Shown here: positions 37,604-51,924 of the stretch, piece after piece | Layout of the letters: each line of letters opens with the position of its first letter | Position numbering within the stretch: position 1 is the stretch's first letter | Assembly: GCA_040954595.2 (NCBI GenBank) | Contig: CM082581.2 | Location: 5,518,001-5,582,000 of the forward strand | Direction of reading: 5' to 3' | DNA length: 64,000 nt | Source: Balanoglossus misakiensis | Taxonomy: Eukaryota > Hemichordata | The notes under the pieces: generated by a model | The model's input: the letters and a program-made list of their open reading frames with translations, nothing else | Told to the model about the DNA's origin: nothing | Database searches by the model: none | Made by a program: the position numbers and the translations under genes

Positions 37604-40532
37604 GTGTCACAGATTATGCATTCAGGGGCCTCGCCAACACGTGCGACGAGCAAACTCGTTGACAAAAGGTGCAAATTTGTTAAAGATGACAGATTTCCAA
37701 TTGGACCCATGATTAGAATTTGAGACGCGTATTGTGGAGAGGGTAGACTGCAGTCGCATCGTTCTCTTATTAAAGTGGAGACATTGATTACAGACATCCC
37801 GGCATTAGATTATCACATTTGTCTCCCGGTGCCGACAAGAGGAACGTACATCAAATACAGCCGTTGCTGCTGCGCGCATGTCCAACCGTGGCTGGCGAGA
37901 TCTGAATGAAACATCTGTACATTGCTCTGGCAACAAAGGCCTTGCTCCGCCATCATTAAGTTCCTACCCTTTTTACAACATATGACATTATCTCTGCCCG
38001 CGCGTCCGAATAATGGAATGAGCAATTCTGGATTTATAACCACATCGTGATAATTCTGTGTCATTTAATTTTCTTTTATGTCATAAGAATGAATTACAAC
38101 TAGCAATCTTTTTAGTGAACCGTTACAACTGGGGCCATTAGAGTATGAACAGTCTTTAAAGAGGAAAATCGAAAGTGACATTAACTGAATAAAGTAGATG
38201 ATGCTAGATTATTTCAATCTGTTATTAAACAGAACATTTTGTGAGTTTTTATTAAGCGTTTTCTTGTGCAAAGACGGCTCACTTGTCTATACAATAACAT
38301 GAATACACACGCACATGAGTCAGAAAAATTAATGATGCTTAGGCATAAAAGAATTATTCGAATATTAATTCTATTAAGCCCATCGGGGATAAACTTGCCT
38401 TCAAAAATATCAGTAAATGGTCTTTTTTCCAATGAGGAACTCGCAAAACTGCGCCATTTTGTATTTGATGGCATAACATGAACTAGCATAAATGGTTTAC
38501 TATTTTCAACGTCGGTGAACGTACATTTACCAAATGTGTCTAACATGCATAATGGTGATATTACATACAAATGTATCTTATAAGTCACTTTCTACCATAG
38601 AAATGCTTTCTTCTGCCTGTTCTTTACGTTTCGATCCATGTTCCTACAGTCAGGTATTAAGCATAACTTAGTCCATGGGAGGGGAGGGGAGGGGCAAACA
38701 TAAATATTTTGGCTACTCTATCTAAAATGGTAGCGCATCGTTAGGTACGACATTCGAAATATGTGAAACAGAGAACGCGAAGGAGCAACTGGCGTGGCCA
38801 TGTGGCGGCCATGCCGGTAATATCTGTCGTCTGTAGTGGGAGTTCGTTTGTTGAACAACTTTCACAACTTCTGAAATCGCATCGGCAACACACCGCTGAA
38901 CAGGATTCGATTCACGAATTCTCGGATCACTTCGCCTGTTGAACATTCCGAAATACAACTGGGAATACAGAACCTATACCACTCGATATTTTGGTCTGGT
39001 TTCTGAAAAGAAGTTCATATTTAGCATGCGTCAACACCAGAACGCGAAAGCAGGCACGGATTTGATGAGAATTGAATCACAGGAAGATTGACTCGCTCCT
39101 GTAATTTTATAACTGTTTAATTTCTCCATCTACACATTTTCTAATTGACAACACGGTGTGTTATTACTATCACACGTGAGTAGAACCTCCAGTGTCGCAC
39201 CAGTTGAACGAATTTAGCCTTCGACTTACGGCAAGGAGTTTACTCGAACCGACCGAGTGCAACGCTATCCACACATAATTAGATGATTATTTGATATTTT
39301 GTGCGATTTTATTATGTCGGAGAAAATTCGTCAAGGATGCGTCTGAATCTGGTTCCCTAATGGTCCATATAAACAAAGACATTGTAATGAATTGAAGTTC
39401 ACACAGAAAAAATAATAGATCTGTGTTAAGTTTCCCTGTCGTATAGGTCAAGGTCGCTTTTGGCAGCGGTATCAACTCAATTCTCTGATAAGAAAGAATA
39501 TCCCGTTGGCGACGGTCGGGGTCGCTCGGTGATACTCGGTAGTCTAATTAACGGACAACGGGAACTTCAAAACAGAGTCATTAGATGTCATATGTACGGG
39601 AAAATGAATTCGGACAAAAGGCAAGGATACTGGCACGGTGCAATTGCTGGCACCGCGACACTTGCGCATGCGTGGAAGCCCACGTTTGCCACCAAAACCG
39701 CCAGCGATGATTATTGATAAAGTGGGCACCTGCATGATACGTGTTGTGTAGGCTAGCAAGTATAAACCACAACTAAAATGCTTTTAAGTATATTGCAGGC
39801 CGACAACGTGCTTATCGCAGATTTGTTCTCCACACTCCACAAATTAATGGCGTACTCCTCCTCCGCTCTTGCAAACAGTACGCGATGTGACGCAGCTTGA
39901 ACGCGCGTTTTGTTTCTCTTCGCGATGTCACGCTACCCGTTGTTTTTGCTATAGAGTTGTGTAATGCAACCAATTTGAGACTAATCATGTTTTCTCGGTA
40001 GTGAAATACTTTGTTGTTATTGAGACGAATACTGCGTTACTCTGGAAGGGGTGACCTTGGATTCAACTTTGTTTTGTAAAATCTCACCACTATTGCAATC
40101 TGTACGAAATATGTACTTCCCTACAAGTCTCAAAATAAGGCTTTGTGCTCTGTGAATGATTCCCTAGATGCTGATGGTCAGTGACGAAAAAGGAAAGAAT
40201 ATTTCCATACGGGCAACAGGAAGTGTGAAGGTGCGTGTTTCAAATTACCGCATGAGAAATTAGTGCACGAGGCTTGTTATTTCGGAAATCCTATTTTGGG
40301 TTGAAACGGCGTGATTCGATCAGACACGCACGCCTGGCTTTCAATGTGATATACAACCATTGCGGAATTAATCCCACGGAATCACATGCAGTAACTCTAA
40401 GTTTCGGCTGTTTTTCATTATTCTCTCTTACGTACATTGTACATGTATCAACCCGTAACCCATACTTCTTGTTCTACTCTGCGATGTTCAGTTTTAGGTT
40501 TCTCAATAAAGCATGAAACGCCCATGACAGTG
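37604..40532. other. no supported gene
   Basis: Contains a GGGGA pentamer run at 38677-38694 and an NRF1-like site TTGCGCATGCGTG at 39662-39674. Open frames at 38214-38588 (minus) and 39460-39717 (plus) lack recognisable domains. Confidence 0.5.
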
Positions 40533-40556
40533 GAATTCAAGTCCGGACTTGAATTC
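40533..40556. repeat. perfect 24-bp palindrome
   Basis: The half-site GAATTCAAGTCC (40533-40544) is followed immediately by its exact reverse complement, with no spacer. It sits six bases before a CAA microsatellite. Confidence 0.95.
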
Positions 40557-40562
40557 AATTTT

Positions 40563-40592
<30 letters not shown>
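40563..40592 (+). repeat. (CAA)n microsatellite
   Basis: About ten CAA units, then ATGATGATG. It may be the simple-repeat tail of a retroposed sequence ending in the adjacent palindrome. Confidence 0.9.
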
Positions 40593-40594
<2 letters not shown>

Positions 40595-41252
40595 ATGATG
40601 CTGATTACTACAAAGGGCTGTGTTTAAAAAACAAATACTGAGCAATTACTTATGTTTTACAAAGCAGAAAAAGAACCCACAGTTGATACCCAGAACAGAA
40701 ATACTGAGAAAATAGCCCGAAGGTGGGAGTTACTGAAGCCCTGAACGAGGCTACACGGCGAAATCCATGTCGCGCTGACTCTAACACCGAGCAATCGAAA
40801 TTACGATACCGGTAAGAAGCGGGGATAATTATCATATTAATTGGAGTTGGCAGCACTTCGCCGGCCCTGACAAAACAGATCCAGGCAAAGTCCACTTAAA
40901 TGCCAATATTGAAGTGGGCGTATTTGGGGGCATTGTGTGAATTAATGGATTAATGTGTGAAATTTCCACTCAGTTTCGAATCTGCAGCCATCGACGCCGT
41001 GATCCCGACATCAACTACATATTACTTAACAATTTCCGCGGGAATTACGTCTTCCAGAAGGTCACACTCACACACATTATAATTATTCCTCCGTGCCCTG
41101 TAAATGAAAGACTTGGAAAACGCGATCGCTGCGTCAGACTTCCCTTTTGTTAGCTTTAAAGGGCGACGATCGTCTTATGCGCACGTGCCAAACCAGAGAT
41201 TCTGGTTACAAAAATTGTGAGGCCGTGGGCTGTCCTTAGCTTAACAGAAAAG

Positions 41253-41345
41253 ATGGCGGCGACCATAGTCTGTGTCGGAGATCAGGAAAAGACAGCCAAC
41301 TGGGTGAAAAAGAAGGCATGGGACAAAACTAAAGTTTACGCATGA
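41253..41345 (+). CDS. candidate 30-residue micro-ORF at a YY1-type initiator
   Basis: AAAAGATGGCGGCGACC matches the YY1 AAGATGGCGGC motif, which is common at transcription and translation starts. The ATG opens 30 codons, MAATIVCVGDQ then EKTANWVKKKAWDKTKVYA, and closes with TGA. The start context is reasonable (A at -3, G at +4). The peptide is basic in its second half with two tryptophans. It could be a short upstream frame, a first exon using a GTGAAA donor after AACTGG, or chance. No family was recognised and no downstream exon is assigned. Confidence 0.2.
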   Translation: MAATIVCVGDQEKTANWVKKKAWDKTKVYA

Positions 41346-42615
41346 AATATGGAAGAACGCGAAGGCAGTCCACTATTTGAATACGTCGAACGCAAAATTT
41401 GCAGAACATATGGATTGGACGTAATGTTTGTACACACGAAATTACGGACATGTTAGTTTTAAATTTGTTACGTCAGCGGCGAACGCCCAATATATATATC
41501 GAACGTTATATACATCGGCAAACTTGAAGACACTCGAGTCAGATGAATGAAAAAAATACAGCACATCGTGTCGTGTTATTCGTCCAATAATGGAAATGAT
41601 GACCAGTGCCTCTGAGCCATCTGAGACTAGACTAAAGGTCACACAGCAATAAAACTATCGTTGATTTTTCCCTATTATCCATATAACGGTATGATAAAAT
41701 AAATATACGGCTGCTGTGGCTCTAAAACATTCCGTTTGGTTAACGTCTGCTGTGAACGACGACTGGGCTCACTCAGGAACGTTTTATGTGTGGCAATTTT
41801 CTGTAATAGCGGTTGGGTCTGGAAAAAAGCAAATCTTCTTGGTTTATTCGTAACGCGCCGTTATTTTACCCTCGACTATTACGGCAGTAATCGATAGGAT
41901 TGACGTAATTGTATATCGCGGTGAGAAATCTATACGTGTATAGCTGCGGCTTGAGTAACACCTTTTCCGTGTAGCTTGTCGGTCGGCCCTACCTCCGTGC
42001 CTTGCCCCCACGTGCTTTCACACTTCAGGGTACCTCGAGTATTTTAATTTGTAAATAACATCTGGCGATCTTAAGCGTTCGGCATGGCGTTGCCAAGGAA
42101 ACAAATGAAATAACACCTTATGAGTTTCTGTTTAATCAAAAGTAGAGGTTGAATCGGGTCAGCCATGGACATGGAGAACCCCTTTCGTACTGAGGGATTA
42201 ATATTCCATGATCCGAAATGCACACGAGGTTCATTTTATAACAGCACTTGAGATAATACACTCGAGGTAGATTCTTGGTAAATCAGTTTGTACTTGTAAA
42301 TTGGCACCATTTTAGAACAATACGTTTCCCATTGAACTCGAAACTGACGGGCGATAATGGAAGGTTGCTATGTGTACAAATGGAATATAAAATGATAGAA
42401 AAAATCGAAACGCACTGAAATAATCAAAAGTAGAGGAGAAAAGAATCGATGAGTCATTGACAGCATATTCCGCAGTTTTGATTTAATCTGAAGGCTTTTA
42501 TATCAAATCATTATTATTCGTCGGTATTTTATTGAAACAGTTGGAGGCAAGCGACGACATGGCATTTAACATACACGAAGATGGTCGTTGCTGTTTATCG
42601 CTTTGTATCTGACAG
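41346..42615. other. no supported gene
   Basis: AT-rich, with an X-box-like GTTGCC-A-AGGAAAC at 42089-42102. A pyrimidine-rich acceptor-like tract ends at 42615. Confidence 0.5.
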
Positions 42616-42897
42616 CTTGTGAAATGCGCCGGTATTCGGGAAAGCGAACGGGGCATCTTGAAAAGGGAACCTTACTTGTTCAAATTGGAGGCGAGTCGAG
42701 GGAACAAGGAGTCAATACGCCCGCTTTTGTGTCCACGCGGAAACTGCCATATTAAGTCAAATATTGGCTTCGGAGAGTCTCTAGAGGGTAGACTTGAGTA
42801 CGGCTTTATAGACAGTCATTCAAACGGATTCATTATCACGTATATCAACATGAGTGAGCTGTACAAATCCAAAACACTTGCAGCTCCGTTTGGCTAA
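42616..42897 (+). CDS. candidate terminal exon, unknown protein
   Basis: A pyrimidine-rich tract (TTGCTGTTTATCGCTTTG) precedes CTGACAG. The frame then stays open for 93 codons in phase 0, from LVKCAGIRESERGILKRE to TLAAPFG and TAA. First codon positions are about 63% purine, a mild coding sign. No donor pairs with it within the window and no domain was recognised. Other frames also remain open over 42854-43517 on both strands, so the block may simply be low in stop codons. Confidence 0.18.
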   Translation, partial: LVKCAGIRESERGILKREPYLFKLEASRGNKESIRPLLCPRGNCHIKSNIGFGESLEGRLEYGFIDSHSNGFIITYINMSELYKSKTLAAPFG

Positions 42898-45800
42898 TGA
42901 TAATCTCACGACACGCAACCCACCACCAACGGGCAAACAGCATCGGCGTGGCATCACGTGCAGGAAGCGTTATTTTTGGGAAAACAATTTAGAGTCGAAA
43001 ATAATTATTCGCAAAATTCTTGAACTTGACCTTCGGGCTGGGATGCGCAATCGATGCAGCATGCGGAGATCGCGTTGTGGCGAGTATACTCTCTTGCAGA
43101 CAAGTGAAGTTTGTTTTACGAAGACGGGGTCCGCCTTTCGCAGATATGATCAGGTCGAGAATTGGAGAAATTGGTTTCACTACCGGATTGTGTGGTTTAA
43201 GGATTCACATACTCACATAATATATCTGAAGCATCCACTGGGGAAGACAGGAGTCGATGGAACATTGTAGCCTCCCCCTTTATGTCTCTGTAGATCAGTC
43301 GCAGGCGTCAAATTGTGTTACAAATTTATGGAAACGCATTACACAGTGTTTTAGATCACTGCGGACGGTCACTCCAGCGGTATCGGTGATGTGGAACACG
43401 ACGATGGCGAGTTGCCTGATAAATCTCTCAGAACCGTTCCCCCGCACAACACATAACAACACGAGGGTGGCGATATTTCCGTCTCATCAATTGACAGACT
43501 TCCAGCACAGAATATAAGACGTGGTTCCCGTTTGAAGTCCTCTTAGCTAAATCCTCTTTCCAACTGGAATACGATTACTGCTTGGATTGAGAAAACTTTA
43601 CGAATTACACTGAGACGCGGCTTGACTATATAGCTGTCACGCACAGCAGAAACACTAGCGATATAATGCGCGCAGGCGCACTTCTGTCACAAAGCGGTTG
43701 ATTTTTTTCTTCTCCGGAGTCGCAGCTGTTATGATATTAGGCGCTTTCAAACATTTACGATAAATCCGGAGGTTGTTCTGCGTTTACTCGAAGATGAATA
43801 ACGGTTTAACTCGCAGTGACTCCCAAACAGAGACAAACCGGGCGAAGTGGCTTCCAATCAAATCTCCAGTTTTCTGTTCATTACTTTTACGGGTGAATGT
43901 AAACTAGACATGACCTTAAAAAAGGTGAACTACGCCACTGAAGCGGTTTAAGCCGATCTACTTGACTGCCAAAGCTGACTCTGCGAGATGACCGCAGGTT
44001 GTGTGCACCATGCCGACGTCTGCTTTCAAGGATGACTTTAATTGTCGCCGTTTGGGGCATCGTGTTCTTGTCGTCTCTAACGAGATGTAACCCTAATTGT
44101 GGCGAAACAATTTCGCCGTGTATTTGAAACATAAAATTGGGATTGGGTGGCGTATATCTTTATGATTTCAGAGACGCTACGGCAACGCAGGAACGACGTG
44201 GGCTGTCAGTCACTGAGAGCGGGCAGGGGGGAGGGGGAGATTCTTAACCTATTCGTTGCGCAGCATTTTATTCGAAAGCCGCATCAAAGTGGTTGTCGGC
44301 GTATTCATTTATCCGTTCCGAAATCCCGCGGCTCTGTCATGGGAATAGCAGGCCACGGGAATAAAGAACGAAAATCGGTTTAAAACATTTACTCTGTGAC
44401 TAATGGAGCCTTTAATTACGACTTGGAAACGGAGCGAATTTGCCTGTGTGTCTTTAAAATAAAAAGCTTCCCGGAATATATCTCGGTTGAATGGAAGCTT
44501 CCTGTTTCAGCAGTTTCCAAAAAGAAACAGAGGATGAAAAAAAAATTGCCTGTAAGTGTAATGACCATCTTGCACGCCACACCATGTGGAAATAATCATG
44601 GCGATGACTCTTGCGCCTATGCATTTCAATCGTCTGATCTCCTCGAAGAAATAACCTGGCAGATTATCGGGAGCCGCTCAAGTGCGACGCGGACAAATTG
44701 AACTGACGGTTTTATTAGAGCACAGTTTTACAGATCCATTATCATACAGACAGGCCGACTGCTTCGGCATTTTACTTTATCAAATCAGAAACTTCGATTT
44801 TTATCATGGAGGCGCTGGATTCGACACGAACAGAAACACTCATCCTCTGCGCTTGTCTAAAGGAACGCGTATTAAAGCCTCTAGAGCTGCCACTTTTTGC
44901 ATTATTTTCATGATTTTATTTTCAAACTTAAATTACTGATCTAAAAAAGCTTACTGCTAGGTAAACATGAACACCTTCTCGATGCCCGATTGTGACTGCG
45001 TGTCGCAATTTGAACACGCTACATGTATGTATTAAAACGGTGTCCCACCGACTTAATCAACCTCCATACAAACAGTACGGAGCTATGATAATCGTGGTAT
45101 GCGTCGCCAAGAGATGACAAACTGATGCAAATGCAAATAATATGGCTGAATGATGGGGATTTAGATGATATTGAATATATTTGAATTATTTTACTGTGGA
45201 AAAAATGTGAAATTTGGCAGCTATAGGGGCTTTAAAGCGTATACACAGGCGAGCTGGCCGAGCCATCCCTGGTTTGGTGGCGGCACCATCTGTACCACGC
45301 GGGTGACATAAAGACGTCATCACCTTGAAATACAGTGTCACAGAATTACAGCTGCGTTTATAGATAGCCATCTTACATTTAGTTCAAAAGGTTTCAGAAA
45401 TTAACTCAAACATCTCTTTCTCTTCAAGCTCGGTGATAGCGTGCTGCGACACGGAGAAGCTTAGCGTTTAATTTCGGTTTATGCCACCGGACAATTCTAT
45501 CGTGTGACGACCCTTTTGTGGCGATAGTAAAACTGCGGCAGTAGAGAATATGTCTAATTTGAGACACTCCAGTTATTTTTGGTCTGCACCTCATGGTGCG
45601 TTCATAATTGACCAGCGGCATAATCACATTCCAAAATCATTCGATCACACTGCCTTAACAAAACGGCCTACTGGAATCTGCTATTATACACTGAAGATTT
45701 TTTTTTCGAGCGCGATTTTCAAATCCCAAGATTTTTTCTTCAAAGCAATACCAGGCGTAATTACCTTTGGTTGATTAAATCTCCTGCCAATATCCAATTT

Positions 45801-48800
45801 GATTTTGATCTTATTTTCATTTCCTTTTTAATTAATGTTCATAAAAGTAGGTTAACCACACGACCGAATTCGCAAAATCAGAGGATAGCCTAACGCACAT
45901 ATCAGTGTTTGGTCAGGAATATGAAAGTGTATTGCCTAATACAGTTTGTCAATATATCAGTTTGATACATGTGCTGTTTTTGTTTCATCCACAACTACCT
46001 GTCATGGTCACTTTTAAATTCAAAATTTCAACGACAATTTAATTCTCCGCGAAGGCCCAGCCTGAGCAAACAGCGCTCGTTGCGTCAGTGATACGCAGAA
46101 CTACACGTTGTCATGGTAGCGCGCCCCGTCGAAAAAACTTCGCGTGAACGTGGTCTGCCTTAGAGACTATACATGCAGATTCACATGTAATTTATTATTG
46201 ATTTACCCATTCATTCATTCATTATTCAAAGATTTGGCAGTTATCTTGTTTTAATAGGACAGCAATAATGGCCTAGTTATTTACAGGGTGCAAATTGCCC
46301 AATCACACTAACACAGCTGTCCAGAAGCCCGCAATGGAGGTTTTATGTGGAACTTTACGACCGTGACTAAAAATCCAATTCATCCAAACGACCAAGCCGT
46401 CTCGCCCTAAATCTCGGTTCCGCCAAAGTCGGCCGACGACAAATCCAGTCTAGAGGTCCCTCCCAACGACTGTCATCTTCATTACCACATCAAAATCCGT
46501 CATGCTGTAGGCTCTGCTCGTTAGGAGGTATGCAGACATCGATACGGCCGCAGAACCATCAAAATAAAAACATCTCCGAAATATCTTTCATCGACAGACA
46601 TTTTGAGGTCAGAGAGGGTTGGACTGTTACCGATGATTTATTCCCGAGCATTTCTTAGCTATTCCAAACATGTGTGTTCTACTCGCCGTTAACAAAGACA
46701 ATGTATGTTGACAGAGATAGTTGAATAAGCCTTCACTTGTCAGTTATAGCTCCATCGGAGATACCATAACACGATTCTCTTGCGTCGATTCCAATGTCGC
46801 GGGCGGGTGTTAATTACAATGTCCATATGGGTCTGACGAGTCCATTAGATGGTGTATTTTGGTCGCCTAAGCACATTCGATAGTTTGGATTTTGTTGCAG
46901 GCCTCTGTTGATTCGAGTTACTAATCACGGCTGCTGGTGTGACGACATATCCCATAACAAACTAGATTTATGCGACATAAACTGCGCAAACTGTATAAGA
47001 TAAGTATTCACAAATGTTTAACTCACAAATGGCATAAATGATCCCTCTATTAACTTCACTGTTTTCCATAAATGTCTTGTTCATTGCTTATAGTATAAAC
47101 TCAGCATGTTCTATATAATTGCCATGGTCATTGTAATTCATGTTTACATATCGTCATACAGAGTGTGGAGTTGTCTTAACAAATCACCAGTAGGCCTATA
47201 TAATGACTATGCTGTCCCCAGAAAACAAACAAACCTGCAGCACAGTGCCGCACAGCCGCAGAATGGGAACCTGGCAAAGTCGCGGCGAATGGCGCGGCTG
47301 ACCCCTTCGGGTCAAGGGATGTCGGTTAATTGGCGAATGCGAGTCGGTGATTAAGTGGACTAAGTACAAGCGTAATAGAATAGCCTCAGTGTGTTCCCGT
47401 GGATGATGAGCATCCGACCTCCATCGATCGTCTTTCCAACTTGATATGTTATCCTTGACACCAATCAATGACGCGTTAACGCTCGTGTGGATGTGCGCGC
47501 CACATACGCCAGCGTTATTTTTGGTTTATCTTTTAACCGTTTTTTCCGAGTGTTTTTTTATTAGTTTTGCGAGTTATCTGTGTCAACACGGTCATTGCCG
47601 TCTGGTGTTTACCAGAATGTTGCACAGGAGCTTGGTGGCGGATGTTGCCTATTTCCACTTCCGGTGGTTTTTTTCATAACAGTCGACACATAAAACCGTT
47701 TCAAACGAGAGAATTATGATCTCTAATATGACAGTGCGACAGCCCAGAGGAAAGTACATGTAAGCATTGTGTACCACTGAATAATGGTTTTATTGCAGAT
47801 CGATTTGTGTGTTATCGCCCACTCAAATATCTATAGGAAGAAACGTTACCAAACCCCCGGGGCTCCACGTAATGTTCGAGCTAACCGCACTTAGAAAGCA
47901 TTCAATGAATCTTGTACCACAGAGGTACGGGCTTCCCGGTGTACCCGGTTACACCAAACATCTCAAAAATGCCTGACCGGGTAATTTTGTTTCCCTTACC
48001 CAAAGCAATTTGTACTGCACTGTGTAATCACCTCCGCCCCTTTTCACCGATCAAAAACGTCAGTGCGTACTGCAATTATACTAAATTATTGGCGGTCACA
48101 AAACCAGTTGATCATGAGCAATCGCGTGCTTACAGTCACATAGCCTGGTTTACTCGATGGAGATTCCATCAAACATTAGCCAGTATCTCTGAAATCCAGT
48201 GGGGGTTGCACAGTGACTATAATTACACATTCGTGTACAATTCAGAAAGTGCAGTTTTTCCGAGGTACCTGCGTGCGCTAATGCTCAACGTTGCCTGGAA
48301 TGGCAGAGTCGTGTATTTTGTATATACACTAACTATGTAAGGCTCAACAGTCATTCTTCCTTCAGCCACATTACTGCGAAATGCGCGCGTAAAATCGGAC
48401 GCAAGAGCAACATAAAGATGTTGTGTAACATCTAGTCTGAGAGATATTTGTTAGCTAACGTGATATTTCATGCCAGGAGAATACTCAAAAAGCTATCTGT
48501 AAAACAGAGACAGTCGGGCTGCTGAAAACACGGAATAAGGATTCACCCCGCGGTCATTAATGAAGTTAATCACCGATGCTACCAGTAAAAGAAACGGTTC
48601 AAGAAGTACAGATAGTTCCGGGTGTTCTGTGAAAACGATGACGTAAAGCTTTTCTCAGGCTCAAACCTGTGACAGTTGAATGCTGTTTTATACATACACA
48701 TGTAAATGTTTCATCTAAAACAATGCAGCACTTGTAGCTAGCGATGATTCTCGAAGCATGCAATTATCGATGGTGGCAATATATCCCTACCTCTTTCCAA

Positions 48801-51800
48801 CGCACCTACATGTATATCATGCTGTTGTCCTTCATCTTGACTGAAATGTATCCCGTCCGTTCGAAATCCTTACATTATTTTGCTAATTGTCTTCGAACCG
48901 CAACTCAGTCTATTCATGCGCAAAATGTTGTGGCTACGTCAGAACTCCGCTGACCAATAACATTCTCAATGTCAGTGGAGCAATGGCGTTCGATGGAAGA
49001 TGTAAATGAGATCGAGACCGTCTCTATGTTGCATATTTTGAGTCCCGTGCACAAATCACAAGTATTGGACGCTATCAAATGAGTTCGAAAAATATTTTTG
49101 CAAAGCTAGAAACAAAACCGAAAGTTCTTTCTCCACTATTCAGCTTTTAAAAAGTGTGCCTGCGCCTTTTCTATCGTTTTCAATATCTTAGTTAGAAGTG
49201 CCCGTACTGTCAATACAAGATGTGAGAAATCTTCATACGATTCTTCCAAAACTGAGACGTAATTTAAAGGGGATATTTTTCATGTCTTGAATGCGTTGTC
49301 TTGTACTATTCAAAAAAAGTTTGCTGAAATGGTATTCAGCTTGTCGAAACAGCTTGTATTCGTAAAAACGAACGCTGTCATCATTGTCCAGTGAATTCCA
49401 TTGCCATCCACACCAATACATATATGGGTGGCGTTGACACATCTTAAACACTGGACATTTCAACGTTTGTACCGAATTACACGAGTTGGCAACATTCTAT
49501 GCCAGGACAAGAATCTGTAGTTGGGGTATGGAACGCATGTTGTCAGAAAAGTTCTCAAAAGTTCAACTAACGGTCCCTGAAAAGAGTAATACTAATAGAT
49601 GAAGAAAAATAGCATGCTTACCCCGTATATCAGTTGCAAATGCTTTACAACACTGTACTTTTATATTAAGTACACGGGACAAATTGTGTTTTGGTTTCAG
49701 GTTTCATGATGTTGACTCTCGGTCCAGAACTATGCTAATAAAAATCCGTCAGGGACACATGAATGATGGTTTGTGCCGTCAGTTGTCGCCATGGTGACGT
49801 GGTCGCCGCGGGTTCATTTTACAGCCCTTGCCCCTAAAAATAACTTTGTAGTCTGGTCTGGACTTGGCTGTGGAAACCTGATCGGGCCAGATACAATGTT
49901 GATATGTGACGCATGGCAGGTTGTCATGACAATTTATGGTACATTTCACACAAGTATGATAAACGCTGGCTATCAATAGAGCTGTCAGTGGAGACCCAGA
50001 GTGTCCCAGTACAAGTTTGATTCATTGAATTCTTCCAATCTCTATCGGCGCCAGATTGATAAGGGGGAAGAAAACTAGATCATAGAAAAACCATATCATT
50101 TGCCATTTCTGACACTCAATACAGGTACAGAGAGCATTAACCCTCAAACTGAATATGATAATGACGTTAAAGAAGAGAAGTGAAAATTGTTACTGTAAAC
50201 GGGAACCCGTCGCAATTGTTTGCATCCAGAGAATTTCGAAATACAGATCGTTGTCCTTTTGTGTTATCAACGCTAAAAGAAACATCACTATTGAAGAGAG
50301 GTACAACAAGGAAGCCATCTTCGAACAATGGAAATGGAGGGTGGGTCTGATCGTCCAATAACAATGCATACTGTGTACATGTAGTATCGACGCAGTGGTG
50401 ATGAACGGTAATAAAAAAGACTGGGATTCATTGTCTACCTGCGCAAAGGCAACTCTTAATAAACTAGTTCAGGTATATTTTATTTCCTGGCAGCCACAAG
50501 TCGAATTACGGCCCGAACAAAAACGAGCAAATGGTGAAAGGAGCTAATTAAATGTCGGTATTTCTTTACGTAAATCATTAATCAGTATTTTGCTACCTTT
50601 CAACTACCCCAATTTAACGAGACTGGGCAGGGTTACAGATCGCTAATTTGCCGATAAAAGTGTACCATGCATCTACAACTACAACAGAAGTGTCCGAACA
50701 CCTGACAATTAACAAGGCTCCCGTTATCAAACTCAGATCAGCACACTTTAGCATGTCACACACGAATTGCACTACGTAACATCAAAAGATATCGGCCGTG
50801 CTTGACGATAATTTAATTTCAAATTAATTTCCTAACATGACGACACGGTGTAATAAAAACCGCGCAATTTATTCGTCCCCACGGACAGCGGCGAGCGGTC
50901 ACAACAAGCCATCTAATCATTAACTTTCCGGAGCGACTTCCAAAATCAAACGGGTAATAAAGTTTATATTGTCAGGCGTAACGTGTGTAGCATGGCGCTA
51001 AGCCATAGCCTTGCAATACTGAAGCGTAAACATGGAAATGCAAAAGGAACGTTCAAAATATTTATATATCTGACTGCGCTGTCCCCGAAATAACTTCAAA
51101 TTACTTGTTTGACCTCCCTTTCCAAGTGTACGGAAAATGAGTATAGGTGACCAAACGATGACGTCACGGTTCATTATCTGTAAGTTGAGATCTGTGACGA
51201 TGAATGACAACATGCACCGGCCAAGGATCGCGGATGATAATCATAAAATGATTGTCCAGGAACAGAAAATGAGCGCCAAAATTTGTGCTGAAAGCAACAA
51301 AGAACACCATTCCGCTACAAGCCAAAGCGTATCCATGATCGTCTAAATCTTCTCGTGGACCAGGCCTTACAACATAGGGGAGTATACGTTGCGCTCATCG
51401 TTGTAATGATTTACTTACAGTACAATAATAGAATTGGAACTACAGATTACATCGGTTATAAAAAGAAATGTGTTAAAGGCATGGCTATAAGAGACATTAT
51501 GAAACTTTTATACGGCATAAATTGACGAGAGCACCTAGTACGTCTACAGTAATTGGACAGAAGGTCGCATTAGCCCAGATCCTGAAAGATCCGGTCGGGC
51601 AACACAAACTGAATCTCACACCGACGCCTCGTATAGCTAACTATAAAAGGCTACAAGGTCGGTTGCGGACACACTTTCAAAGTTGGTCCGAGAATAACTG
51701 CGAAATTGTGTTAGCTCTGGGGAGAGATCGCATTCTGTGAACTGGGCTAATTAGGTTAGAAGGAACTGTTGGTCCCTCGCTGTGATACACCCGATGTAAA

Positions 51801-51924
51801 TACCAGAAGATAAACGTATTCCATATGGATGCTTAATTTTGTCTTGGAACTACGGCGATATATCATCTTTTCCAAACACTTTCCATACTACAGTTACTTC
51901 AATACAGGTATCATTTTCTTGCAG
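42898..51924. other. no supported gene
   Basis: Contains NRF1-like TGCGCGCAGGCGCA (43667-43680), X-box-like dyads at 46107-46120 and 49785-49798 (GTCGCC-AT-GGTGAC), an ATTC microsatellite at 46208-46223, and a 6-bp stem TGACCC/GGGTCA near 47298. The GC-rich blocks 46050-46560 and 47220-47660 have no convincing exon. A 31-codon tail follows a TTTTATTGCAG acceptor at 47799-47894 (IDLCVIAHSNIYRKKRYQ then 13 more residues) but is too short to call. Confidence 0.45.

Noticed and set aside
37513-37797. Minus-strand CIICDTKELHLQNMC zinc-knuckle-like peptide
   Set aside because: Overlaps the plus-strand LINE-like motif, spacing does not match the retroviral CCHC knuckle, and only one strand can be right.
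38214-38588. EKRPFTDIFEGKF resembling the HMG-box EKRPF.DEA segment
   Set aside because: Only five contiguous residues match and the rest of the HMG box is absent.
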